A stretch of DNA of 21,260 bases from contig CALSCP010001570.1 of the NCBI GenBank assembly GCA_943704425.1, forward strand, positions 1 to 21,260, written 5' to 3'. Below the pieces are notes generated by a model, which was not told the DNA's origin, ran no database searches, and saw only the letters and a list, made by a program, of their open reading frames with translations. Shown here piece after piece: positions 1-9,190 of the stretch. Origin of the DNA: Ministeria vibrans ATCC 50519. Its lineage: Eukaryota > Opisthokonta > Filasterea. How positions within the stretch are numbered: position 1 is the stretch's first letter; each line of letters starts with the position of its first letter. Position numbers and translations under genes: made by a program.

Positions 1-602
1 GTGTGGACAGGCGACGGGTGCGGCGACACAGTCAGACGCAACATGTGCCGCCATCGCCTGTGCTCGCCCGGTCCAGCTGCACCCCGCCTCGCGATGGGCA
101 CATGGCGTCCAATCACAGCCGGGCAAATGGTCCGTCAGCAGATTGCTGCGAGGCCCAACCCAGTCGCATCCGCTGGCTTTGTTCGAGCAGTACACTTTGG
201 ACTTGCCCAGTAGTTTGAGGACGGTACTCACCGCAGGCTTGACGTCTTCCTGCGGCACGACGGGCTTCCGATCGACGGGGCACGCAAGCTTCTGGGCGAG
301 GGCGCTTTGCAGACACACGGCGCAGAACATGTGCTCGCAGGCGAGCATTCGCGGGTCAACGAGCGGCTGATGGCAAATGTGGCACAGAAGCTCGTCATCG
401 ACTGGATTGCGCGAAACGTAGTCAAACGCTGCAAAGCGAGCAAGAGCGAGAGAGAGGGACGAACAAGAAGAAAACAGAGACGAGTAAGTAAACGGCAGAG
501 GAAAGAGAGTGACGCGGAAAAAACGAAAAGAATCGAAAATGAAAATGAAAAACACCATTCTCAGTCTGTACAAAATTTTGAAGGATTCTTTGAAGAGCTC
601 AT
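1..602 (-). CDS. RING/TRAF-type zinc finger E3 ubiquitin ligase, N-terminal part (cut by left edge)
   Basis: Probable ubiquitin ligase. Two exons are inferred: 602-572 (start MSSSKNPSKF) and 428-1, joined by an intron with GTACAG donor and TTTGCAG acceptor; the phases match (T+CG gives Ser). Exon 2 is open to the window edge, giving 153 codons. It encodes a RING of the C3HC3D kind: CHIC, then CEHMFC, AVC and a final CPVD, so the last ligand is Asp, as in TRAF and LNX/PDZRN proteins. Cys/His-rich repeats of TRAF-zinc-finger spacing follow (YCSNKASGCDWVGPRSNL..H, then CAHREAGCSWTG..H). A C-terminal MATH or other domain would lie outside the window. The RING and TRAF-type fingers are clear; the small first exon is an inference. 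It diverges from the XPB gene 107 bp away. It could be a TRAF-like signalling protein or a generic RING-TRAF ligase; no orthologue can be named. Confidence 0.75.
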
Positions 603-708
603 GATGTGTTATGCCCAGGACGACACCTTCTCAAGAAAATGATTGATAAAACTTTAAAAAAAAAAAAACGATCAAGTCGATTTCTATTTTCTTTCAGTTT
701 TTTTCGGC
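603..708. promoter_or_regulatory. Putative bidirectional promoter between the RING/TRAF gene and XPB
   Basis: These 106 bp separate two divergent start codons, so both promoters and 5'UTRs must lie here or overlap the neighbours. It holds an A run (about 656-668) and a T/C-rich stretch just before the XPB ATG. No TATA box or named factor site is evident. The call rests only on gene arrangement. Confidence 0.4.
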
Positions 709-3707
709 ATGCCCCGCGGAGAAAAGCGCAAGGCTGCAGCGGAGAGCGACGAAGAAGAGTACACGGTAGATGCAACTGCAGTAGAATCCGACGACAACGA
801 CGACGAAGACGACTTCTTTGAAGAGGCGCGTACGAATGTGATCGTTGGGCAACGAACTCGCTCGCTCTCTCTCTCAACCTGTCTCTCTCTCTCTCTCTCT
901 CTCTCTCCTCGCTTCTCGCTCCACTCTTTTCACAGCTCCCAAACCAAAGAGGAAGCGCGTCGTCGTGGACGCCTCCGAGTCGGATTCGGCGGATGAGGAC
1001 GAGGAGTATCCGGTCGAGAGCGACAGTGACGACGCCGACTCGGATTCCGACGCAATTGTGGGCTCTGAGGACGACGATGTGATCGACTCGGAGGCGGATG
1101 ATCCCGACGAAGATTCTATCGATGGGTCTGAGGCAGAGGTACACCTCGTCGCGACCTGCGAAGGTGCACTATTCACACTGGCACTTTCTTTTTTAGGAGG
1201 ACAGCGATCCCGAAGGTCTCAAGAAGAAGAAGAAGAAACGAGCGCCAAAGAGTGGCAAGGGCGCCGGACGAAACGGTGCGACGTCAAAGCCGCGTGGCAA
1301 GAAGGCCAAGCTACTGGCGGCAGCGGCCGAGCAAGACGCCTTCAAGGACTACCGCCATCTCAAGTTGAAAAAGGACCACCGTTCGCGGCCCGTGTGGGTC
1401 GGCGACGACGGCAGCATCTTTCTCGAGGCCTTCTCGCCCATCTACAGCACTGCCTACGACTTTCTCATTGCCATCGCGGAGCCGGTGAATCGCCCGCGCT
1501 TCATCCACGAGTACCAACTCACGCCCTACTCGCTGTACGCGGCCGTCTCGGTCGGACTGACAAGTCACGGGATCATGACGAGCCTCGAGAAGATGAGCAA
1601 GGTCGAGTTGTCGAAGGAGATCAAAGACTTCATTCTGGAGCACACCGAGTCGTATGGCAAGGCCAAGTTGGTACTTAAAAACAACAAGTACCTCATTGAG
1701 AGTCGCTACCCGGATGTGCTACGCATGCTACTAAACGACGAGGTGGTCCAACGCGGCAAGGTGGAGGTGACGGGCGAGCAGCTGACCGTGAGCGATGCGC
1801 CCACTGCCGCGTTTGTTGTGCCCGGCACGAGTGAGGCGCTCAAACAAAAGGAAAAGAAGGAGGGAGCGAAGAGCGGCAAGAGTGGTATGGCAGGAGGAGT
1901 AGGGGGCGATCCGAGCGATGAGACAACGAAGATGGTGGAGGATGTGCCGGACGATCTGAAGGAGATGATGGACCGAGATGACACGGTGGGAGCGGAGGAG
2001 GGGGATGGAGAGGGAGCGGGGGGCTCGGGGGCTGCTCAGGAGCAAGTGCACTCGTTTGAGATTGAGCGGTCGCACGTGGCCAACATCAAGGACTACTGTT
2101 TTGCGCAGCTAAACCATCCACTGGTGGAAGAGTACGATTTCCGCAACGACCGATCGACACCACAACTGGACATTGACCTGAAGCCACTGACGACGCTGCG
2201 CCCGTACCAGGAGAAGGCGCTGAACAAGATGTTTGGCAATGGGCGTGCGCGGTCCGGACTGATTGTGCTGCCGTGTGGCGCGGGCAAGACCCTTGTGGGC
2301 GTGACTGCGGCCTGTACGGTGCGCAAGCGAGCGTTGGTGCTTACCACCAACGCCGTGAGTGTCGAGCAGTGGCGCTCCGAGTTTCGCAAGTGGGCCAACA
2401 TTCCGTACGAGAAGATTGCACGCTTCACGTCGACGGTCAAGGATGAACCGGCCGAGTGTGGCATTGTGATCAGCACGTACACCATGTTTTCCTATGGCGG
2501 GACGCGCTCGGCGCAGGCACGGCGCATCATGAATTTTATTCGGGAGCGCGAGTGGGGCATTTTGATTTTGGACGAGGTGCATGTGGTGCCGGCCGAGACC
2601 TTTCGCAAGGTGATCCACGAAGGGGTCGGGGCGCACTGCAAGCTGGGCTTGACGGCGACGTTGGTGCGCGAAGACGACCACATCACCGACCTCAACTTTC
2701 TGGTGGGCCCCAAGCTGTACGAAGCCAACTGGATGGATCTACAGCGCGCCGGGTACATTGCGCGCGTGTCGTGTGCCGAAGTGTGGTGCCCCATGACGGG
2801 CGAGTTCTACCGAAAGTACCTGGAGATCAAGGGACGCCACCGCACTCTGCTGTGGACCATGAACCCCAACAAGTTTCGCGCGTGCCAGTACCTCATCCAG
2901 TACCACGAGGAGCGCGGCGACAAGATCATTGTGTTCAGCGACGATGTGTTTACGCTCAAGGCATACGCCATGCGGCTGCAGAAGCACTTTCTGTACGGCA
3001 AGACGAGTCAGGCGGAGCGTCTTGAGGTCCTCGAGAAGTTCAAAAAGGACAGCAAGATCAACTGCATCTTCTGCAGCAAGATTGCCGACAACGCCATTGA
3101 CCTGCCCGACGCCAATGTGCTCATCCAGATTTCGTCACACTACGGGTCGCGACGACAGGAGGCACAGCGACTGGGGCGCATTCTGCGGGCCAAGCGCGGC
3201 CACATTGCCGATGAGTTCAACGCCTACTTTTACACGCTCGTGTCGCAGGACACGCAAGAAATGTCGTACTCGCTGCACCGACAGCAGTTTCTCGTGGATC
3301 AAGGGTACGCCTTCCAGGTTGTGACGTCGCTTCCGCCGCCTGGCACGCGCAACCTGTACTACGGTACGGCCGAGGAGCAGCGCCAGTTGCTGCGCGATGT
3401 GCTCGCCGCCAGTGACGAGCTTGTGGATGACAGCGACGGCGACGACACCGCCGGCCTGGACGTTGTCAACCACCAGACAAGCAAGAGCCGCGAGCGCAAG
3501 CAGGCCAAGCTGCTCGCTGACATGTCGGGCGGCAACTCGGCCGTGTACATGGAGACGAGTGCCACGGCGGGCGGCGCCGACGCCAAGAAACGCGCAGCTG
3601 CCGGTGGTCGCAAAGCCCTAGAGGAGTCGTCGGCGATCAAGAAGATGATGATGAAGCAGAATCGTGTCGAGAGACATCAAAAGTCTGTTTTCCGTCCCAA
3701 AAAGTAG
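709..3707 (+). CDS. ERCC3: XPB/ERCC3, TFIIH 3'-5' DNA translocase/helicase
   Basis: XPB is the ATP-dependent translocase of TFIIH. It opens promoters for RNA polymerase II and acts in nucleotide excision repair, in the nucleus. Exons: 709-829, 936-1138, 1197-3707 (944 aa; human XPB 782). The frames join cleanly across GTACGA/ACAG and GTACAC/TAG junctions. The start MPRGEKRK is followed by a Lys/Asp/Glu/Ser-rich N-terminus, then the XPB N-terminal domain (DHRSRPVWVG onward, from about residue 167). Visible motifs: Walker A in LPCGAGKT (about 466-473), Walker B DEVH (567-570), motif III TAT and the family's RED motif in LTATLVREDD, motif IV IIVFSDDV, motif VI QRLGRILRAK (from 765). The C-terminus IKKMMMKQNRVERHQKSVF is typical of XPB. 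Extra length comes from the acidic N-terminus and a Gly/Glu-rich linker (nt ~1850-2040). Intron 1 carries a (CT)n tract at about 874-907. Confidence 0.96.
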
Positions 3708-3944
3708 AGTGTAACATAATAATTATTAAGTTTTTATTATTATACCTGTGATGCAACAGGGATCGAGAATAATCGAGATACAACGCAATAAGATTTATAA
3801 GAACAACTTTAGAACATGGGCCAGCTAGCAGCTACCTTTATATTTCTCTTGAGCGCTCAAATTTAGAACTGACTAAGTGTGATTTTTTTTTTTTACTATT
3901 GAATTGACAAACTTTTCGTATTCTCGTTGATACCTCTCGTTGTC
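3708..3944. other. XPB-TOM20 intergenic region
   Basis: These 237 bp lie between the XPB stop and the TOM20 start, both on the plus strand. The region is A/T-rich (TAATAATTATTAAG near the XPB stop, a T run around 3884-3895). It must hold the XPB 3'UTR and the TOM20 promoter. No canonical AATAAA is seen and no reading frame is convincing. Confidence 0.5.
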
Positions 3945-4192
3945 ATGAACTCCGTCTCCGGCTCGACAGTTGCCATTGCAGTGGGCGCGTTTGTCGCCTC
4001 GTACTGCCTCTACTGGGACTACCGACGCCGCTCATCGCCTTCCTACCCGTCGCAGCTGCGCGAGAGTAAGCGTGTGTCCGCCTGCTGCCTCTCAATGGCC
4101 CTCGCCTAGAGTCTCGTGCGCTGTGGCCCGTGTCTCCCGCCCTTTTGCGCCGCGGGCACTCCGGCACGTGGAAATCAAGCCATGACAAAAAC

Positions 4193-4229
<37 letters not shown>

Positions 4230-4748
4230 AATCGCTGTTCGTTCGACTGCGCTCTCCCCATCCCTCGGCATGCGCATCGCAGCTAGCCACTGAATGCTGA
4301 TTTGGGTGTGTGTGTGTGTGTGTGTGTGTTTTTTGTCTGCGTAGAGCGCTTGCGACAGAAGGTGGAGAAGCGCAAGGCAGAGAAGGCAGCGGCCAAGGCC
4401 AAGGCAGACATGCAGCAGTCAGTGGGAAATGTGCCGGCAGGTACCACCACACTCAACAGTGCACGGGGCGCACGCTGAGCCCCCTCCACACACTTACACA
4501 CACTCACATGTTTGTGTCTTGTAGAGGCCAGCTCGATGAATGAGCAAGAGCTGCGTGCCTACTACATGCAACAGATGGCCAAGGCCGAAGAGAAGCTGTC
4601 GACCAACGAGTTTTCGGCGGCTGCACGACACATTGCCAATGCCGTGCGTGTCTGTGGCGACGCCCAGGCGTTGCTGCAAGTGCTGCAGGAACACCTTCCT
4701 GCAAACGTCTTCCAGATGCTTATTCAGGAGCTCACTCAGCAAATGTGA
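3945..4748 (+). CDS. TOMM20: TOM20, mitochondrial outer-membrane import receptor
   Basis: This is the receptor of the TOM complex that recognises amphipathic presequences; it is tail-less and N-anchored in the outer membrane. Exons: 3945-4065, 4345-4440, 4525-4748 (146 aa; human 145). Both introns interrupt codons after base 1 and rejoin in frame. Residues ~6-24 form a transmembrane anchor (TVAIAVGAFVASYCLYW), followed by basic DYRRRSS and a charged linker (LREKRLRQKVEKRKAEK). The cytosolic TPR-like receptor domain is unmistakable: NEFSAAARHIANAVRVCG, then LLQVLQEHLPANVFQML, the family's presequence-groove region. The protein ends soon after and lacks the acidic tail of vertebrate TOM20. This animal/fungal type of TOM20 is unrelated in topology to the C-anchored plant receptor, which helps place the organism. 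The start is the ATG at 3945; the upstream in-frame codon is only TTG. Confidence 0.94.
4194..4225. repeat. A32 homopolymer in TOM20 intron 1
   Basis: Thirty-two consecutive A bases sit in the first TOM20 intron. A (GT)n tract at about 4306-4329 lies closer to the acceptor and forms part of the pyrimidine/purine-alternating region before TAG. I saw no flanking target-site duplication or element body that would make the A run a retroposon tail. Confidence 0.9.
4306..4329. repeat. (GT)12 microsatellite before TOM20 exon 2
   Basis: About twelve GT repeats run to within 15 bp of the exon 2 acceptor and are followed by TTTTTTGTCTGCGTAG. Similar GT/CA tracts precede the acceptors of thymidine kinase exons 2 and 3, so GT-rich sequence upstream of the 3' splice site recurs in this genome. 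Confidence 0.85.
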
Positions 4749-4815
4749 GCGATCGACCAAAAAGAAACTGTACACTATTATTGTTTTCCATCACAAAAGC
4801 GCGTTTGGTTGTGGT

Positions 4816-6160
4816 TCAATGCATTTTGGAAAGAGAAGAAACGAGACGCGAGAAGAATACGGGAGCCTGGTCGAGGTCAAACGAAATGTCTTCTTGCAGA
4901 TAGACGGGCAGCGAGGGATGCGAGCGCAACGAATCTACACGCAAATCACCGTGTTTGCTTAGTGTTTCTTTTTTTTTTTATTTTTTTTTTTGCGCGTGGA
5001 CCTAGTTCGTACCTTGCGACGGGGAGTATTCCACCTCCTCCGAGTCGACCATGAGTGAAAAGTCAAAGGGACGCGCTGAAAGTGTGTTTCGCGCGCGCAT
5101 CAGCACCAGAGTGTCTCCTGCGTCCGTGCGAGACACGCTCAAAACAGACAGACCGCTCAGGGACGTCACTGTATTAAGCTATCGTTTGCGTACAATGACA
5201 CACACGCACACAAAGAGGGTGAGTGAGTGACAGAAAGAGAATTAAGGAGGGACAAAGTGACAGAAAAAGAACGACGTGATACAAAGTGACAGAGGGAGAC
5301 CAACGTGATACAAAGTGGCAAAGAAAGAGCAGAGAGAGAGAGAGACGAGTCAGGAAGAATGTGCGTTCTTTCGTACCTTGAGTTGCACTTGGTGTGTCTC
5401 TGCCACCTGCTTTTCATTTGCCTTTATCTCGCCCCTTCTCACTGCGAAAGTCACAGTTGTGAGCATTGTGATGACTAAACATAGTAAGGTGAACAATACC
5501 TTCGGCCTTTTGAGCCTTCATCTCTTGTCTGAGCGTCTCCATTTCGCGTTGCATCTTTGCAATGTCTCTGTCGCGCTGCATCAGCTGTGCCTTCATCCCT
5601 TCTAGCGCTGCCCGTGCCCGCTCTTCCATAAGCGCCGCCTCCTCCAGAGACTCCTGCAATCTCGCTTCAGGCTCTGACACTCGCAAGTTGAGGAGTTCTT
5701 CAAATCGCTGAGCGAGAGGCACTGAAACAGCCTAAACGAGTTGTTTTGAATGATCAGTCGCGCGCGCTCTTTCTCGCTCTCCCTCTCGCTCTATTGCATC
5801 CTACCGTTGATCTTGAGTTTGCAGGGGCTGTACGAACAAATGTTTTCACATATGACTGTTGCTGCGGCAGAAAAAGCGGTCAGTGGGAAGTGTAATGGGA
5901 GAGAGGGACAAAAAGTGACAGGAAAGCAAAATTCAAAAAAGTCAGACTTGTCAAAACAAAATATCCCGACTCAAACTGCCGCGACTGCTCTTACTTGTTG
6001 GCTTTGAGGGTAATTTTCGTCGGTGTTCTGCAAAAGGCGACACAAACGGGGGTGTGAGGGCCGAAGACGGAACACTACAGAATTCATAGTTTTTTTTTGT
6101 TGTTTTTGGTTTTACCTGTCGCGTTGACGAAACGTCTCCAAGGTCGTCTTGATAGTACAT
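4816..6160 (-). CDS. SPC25: Probable kinetochore protein SPC25 (NDC80 complex), seven exons
   Basis: This would be the NDC80-complex subunit that pairs with SPC24 and links the outer kinetochore to KNL1/MIS12/CENP-T. Exons: 6160-6116, 6027-5995, 5861-5805, 5731-5500, 5441-5377, 5178-5013, 4934-4816. Phases agree at all six junctions, giving 238 aa (human SPC25 224). The N-terminus MYYQDDLGDV is Gln-rich and disordered. A coiled coil covers residues ~52-144 (RFEELLNLRV, EEAALMEERARAALEG, RDIAKMQREMETLRQEM). The end is a compact globular region of SPC25 pattern: SGLSVLSV, DTLVLMRARN, then RPFDFSLMVDS, EEVEYSPSQ and a closing helix APVFFSRLVSSLSKMH. Family identity rests on this domain order and the F-x-F-S-L core, so it is likely but not certain; another RWD-fold kinetochore protein is possible. 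The stop is only 67 bp from the convergent TOM20 stop. Confidence 0.62.
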
Positions 6161-6341
6161 CGGAATCAAATGTGTTTTGAATACTGGTCAATGTTGCAAA
6201 GTTATTTCGAATTGATCTGAATTCTGATTCTGAATTCGAAAATTAAATTATTAATGAAATGACAAATGATTTTTGAAAATTATCATTTGTTTTTCCCTCT
6301 CTTCGCTCTCTTAGCGCCTCTCAACCGATTTGAACCTCACT
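6161..6341. promoter_or_regulatory. Putative bidirectional promoter between SPC25 and HDAC11
   Basis: These 181 bp separate two divergent start codons. Most of the region is A/T-rich with AATT-containing palindromic words (GAATTC, TTAAATTATTAATG near 6230-6260). A C/T-rich stretch (about 6293-6312) leads to the HDAC11 ATG and suggests its initiator/5'UTR. No specific factor site was recognised. Confidence 0.4.
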
Positions 6342-7500
6342 ATGAGTAGCCTGTTTCACCTGTTTCGAGACATCCCCGACACATTCAAAGCAATCGTCTA
6401 CACGCCTGGTAGGCGAAACCATCCTCAGCGCGAGTTCACTCAACCCTCACCCCCCGCACCCACCCCATCGCCCTTCTCGCACCCTTGCAGCATACAACAT
6501 CTCCTTTTTTGGTCTCGAGCGCCTGCATCCATTTGATTCGTCCAAATGGGGCCGTACGTACCAGATGCTTTTGGTACGGACGTGGTGTCGAGAGGTGATG
6601 GGAAACTTCATTTTTTTATAATTGTAGGATGCCGAAATTCTGACTCAAGATGAAACTCCTGCGCCGGAAAAAGCCACCGACGAGGACTTGTTGCGGGTCC
6701 ACTCTCAGAAGTACCTCAATTCGCTCAAATGGAGTGCTGTCGTGGCGAAAATCGTCGAAATTCCGCCGGTTCTTTTCCTACCAAACTCAGTCGTCCAAAA
6801 ACGAGTGCTCGACCCGCTACGCTATCAGGTGGGCGGCACAGTGCTCGCGGGTAAGCTTGCCCTTGAACGCGGTGCCGCCGTCAACCTCGGCGGCGGCTTC
6901 CACCACTGCTCAGCAGCCGACGACGACGGCGGCGGCTTCTGTCCCTACGCCGACTTGACACTGTGCATTCGGGCGCTGCGGGAGGCCAAACTTGTCGATC
7001 GTGTGATGATCATTGATCTTGATGCTCACCAGGGCAACGGACACGCGCGCGATTTTATGGATGAGAAGAGCAACACCTTCGTGCTGGATGTGTACAACAC
7101 AGAAATATACCCGCAAGACAGGTGGGCGAAGCGCGGCATAAGCCGCGACTTGCCGGTGCGTAGCGGCATCCGCGACGCTGAGTATCTGAATCTGCTACGC
7201 GACAACATTCCTGCTGCCCTCGACGACTTTCAACCGCAGCTCATTGTGTACAATGCGGGCACAGACATCCTCGACAACGACCCCCTTGGGGGCATGTGTG
7301 TCTCCGCAGAGGGTGTCATTGCGCGCGACGAGCTTGTCTTCTCTGAGGCCCGTCGTCGCAGCATCCCCATTATCATGGTCACGTCGGGTGGCTACCAGCG
7401 CGTCACCGCACGCGTCATCGCCGACTCACTCATCAATCTCAACGCAAAGGGACTGCTAAAAGAAGAATCCACAACACTTGCAACAGACGACACACTGTAG
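6342..7500 (+). CDS. HDAC11: HDAC11, class IV histone deacetylase / lysine defatty-acylase
   Basis: Zn-dependent hydrolase of acyl-lysine; animal HDAC11 prefers long-chain acyl groups. Exons: 6342-6408, 6491-6573, 6628-7500 (340 aa; human 347). The N-terminus reads YNISFFGLERLHPFDSSKWGR, matching the family's opening. Catalytic residues are in place and within two positions of human numbering: the charge-relay pair H142/H143 in GGGFHHC, zinc ligands D182 and H184 in DLDAHQGNGH and D263 in AGTDILDNDPLGG, and transition-state Y306 in TSGGY. DEKSNTFVLDVYN and the IYPQDR segment are also typical. An AATAAA lies 26 bp after the stop. The exon 2 donor GTACGG was chosen because it keeps frame and gives the best family match; GTGATG 21 bp later is a weaker alternative. 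It is convergent with the PIF1-like gene, with 67 bp between stops. Confidence 0.96.
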
Positions 7501-7525
7501 AGACACAAACACCCCCCCTAAAGAC

Positions 7526-7531
7526 AATAAA
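7526..7531 (+). terminator. HDAC11: Candidate polyadenylation signal (AATAAA) of HDAC11
   Basis: A canonical AATAAA hexamer stands 26 bp after the HDAC11 stop and before the convergent PIF1 stop. Cleavage would fall inside or near the end of the opposing gene, so the 3' ends of the two transcripts probably overlap. Confidence 0.5.
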
Positions 7532-7567
7532 CTACACATCATCTCATTTTGTGTGTACTTCAATGAA

Positions 7568-9094
7568 CTACACCACCTCATTTTGTTTACGTATCTCTAG
7601 GGCAAGATCGCGACTAAGAAGTTGCCGTCGTGTCATGACCTCTCCATCCTCCGTCATCTCCTTCTTGTTGTACTCCGGAACAATCGATCGCGGTCGACGC
7701 GAAAACGTCTAAAGAAAAACAGAGGATGAGAGAGGGTTCTTTGCGTTCACTTACACAAACACGCATAAATTATTATTATTGTTATTATTAGACAGACAAA
7801 CACACCACAATGTGTGATACCATGACAAGGAAGTCTTCCTCCTTCAGCACCACGAGCCCGTACTTGCGTGCCACATCCCGCTGGAACCGTTCATCAATCC
7901 CATACCCAAGCACCATGTGCGTCGCCTTATTCACATCCTTCTCTGTTGTGCAGTATGTGTATGTGTGTGATGAATAAATAATAATAATAATAATTATTAG
8001 TATTATCAAAGTGAAGAAGAATTAAAAGTCTATGTCTGTCTGTCTTACGTTCAACAACCATTCCATTGATGTGCGCCGTAATGAGTTTCAAGTCGCGGTC
8101 ACTCACGCTGAGCAGTGTACCAGCCACGTAGAATGTCGGACTCGGATATTTCTACACCCCAATACAGTCAATAACATACACACACACAATATTTTCCTCG
8201 TACATTGCCGTCCGGCAACACAGGCAAACCAATGATGCCATCATCATCCTCCTCCTCTTTCTTCTTCTTTTCCCTCTCCTCCTCCGTCATTTCCTCCTCT
8301 AGTGGCACAGTCTCCACACGCAGACGCGTGCTGTCATTCTCGTCCGGCATCTCCAGCCGTGGCTGCGGCTTTCGCATTCTCTTCCAGACGTCAAACCGAC
8401 GCTGCTCCTCTTCCAAGTACTCCTTCTGCTCCTCCTCCGACAGTACATCCAACGGCTCAAACGACACCAGTCCAAACTTTTCATCATACTCATCCATGAC
8501 GGGCGTGCCAAACTGGTCCACAGCGACTCCTTTGCGCGACTCCATCGCACGCGCATACATCTTAAGCATGACAGTACGCCCAAGAGGTGGGTCATCCATG
8601 CTTGCGGGTCGTACCGCATCGCGGTAGTGTTCCACCACCGCCGGATTGGTCAGAAAACGCGCCGTTTCCACACCAACAACGCGAAGTCCCTCACACGAGC
8701 GCAAGCGAGACAATGCCACGTACGCCTGGCCCTCCGCAAACACCTTACCCAGGTCAACCTCAGCCTTGTCAATCGTCGACCCCTGGGCCCGGTGGATCGT
8801 AAGCGCATACGCCGGCGCAATCACATAGTCAGACCGCATTCGAATTGCTCCATCCGGCAACTCCTCGTCCTCATCCGCACACTCTACACAGCACATGCAT
8901 ATTGTCAAGTTCACAAGTCAACTAGAGCAAATGCTCGCCAAGTAGCGACTCTCTTACTCTCTCTATATATAATAATAATTATATTATATCACTTCTCTCC
9001 AATTCATTTCTACCTCTATATAATATTCTGTCCTCCTCTCACAAAATATGACCATGTTCGTTCTCCCTCTCTCTCTCTCTCCCTCTCTATCACT

Positions 9095-9190
<96 letters not shown>

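Noticed and set aside
4194-4225. Poly(A) run as the tail of a retroposed element
   Set aside because: No element body, coding remnant or target-site duplication flanks it; it reads as a simple homopolymer in an intron.
5052-5230. Plus-strand frame starting MSEKSKGRAESVF
   Set aside because: It lies antisense to the SPC25 exon 6, ends in low-complexity HTHTK, and has no family resemblance; the minus-strand reading joins six other exons in phase.
8205-8627. 140-aa plus-strand Ser-rich frame
   Set aside because: It is antisense to the acidic linker of the PIF1 gene; poly-Ser is the complement of GAG/GAT/GAA-rich codons.
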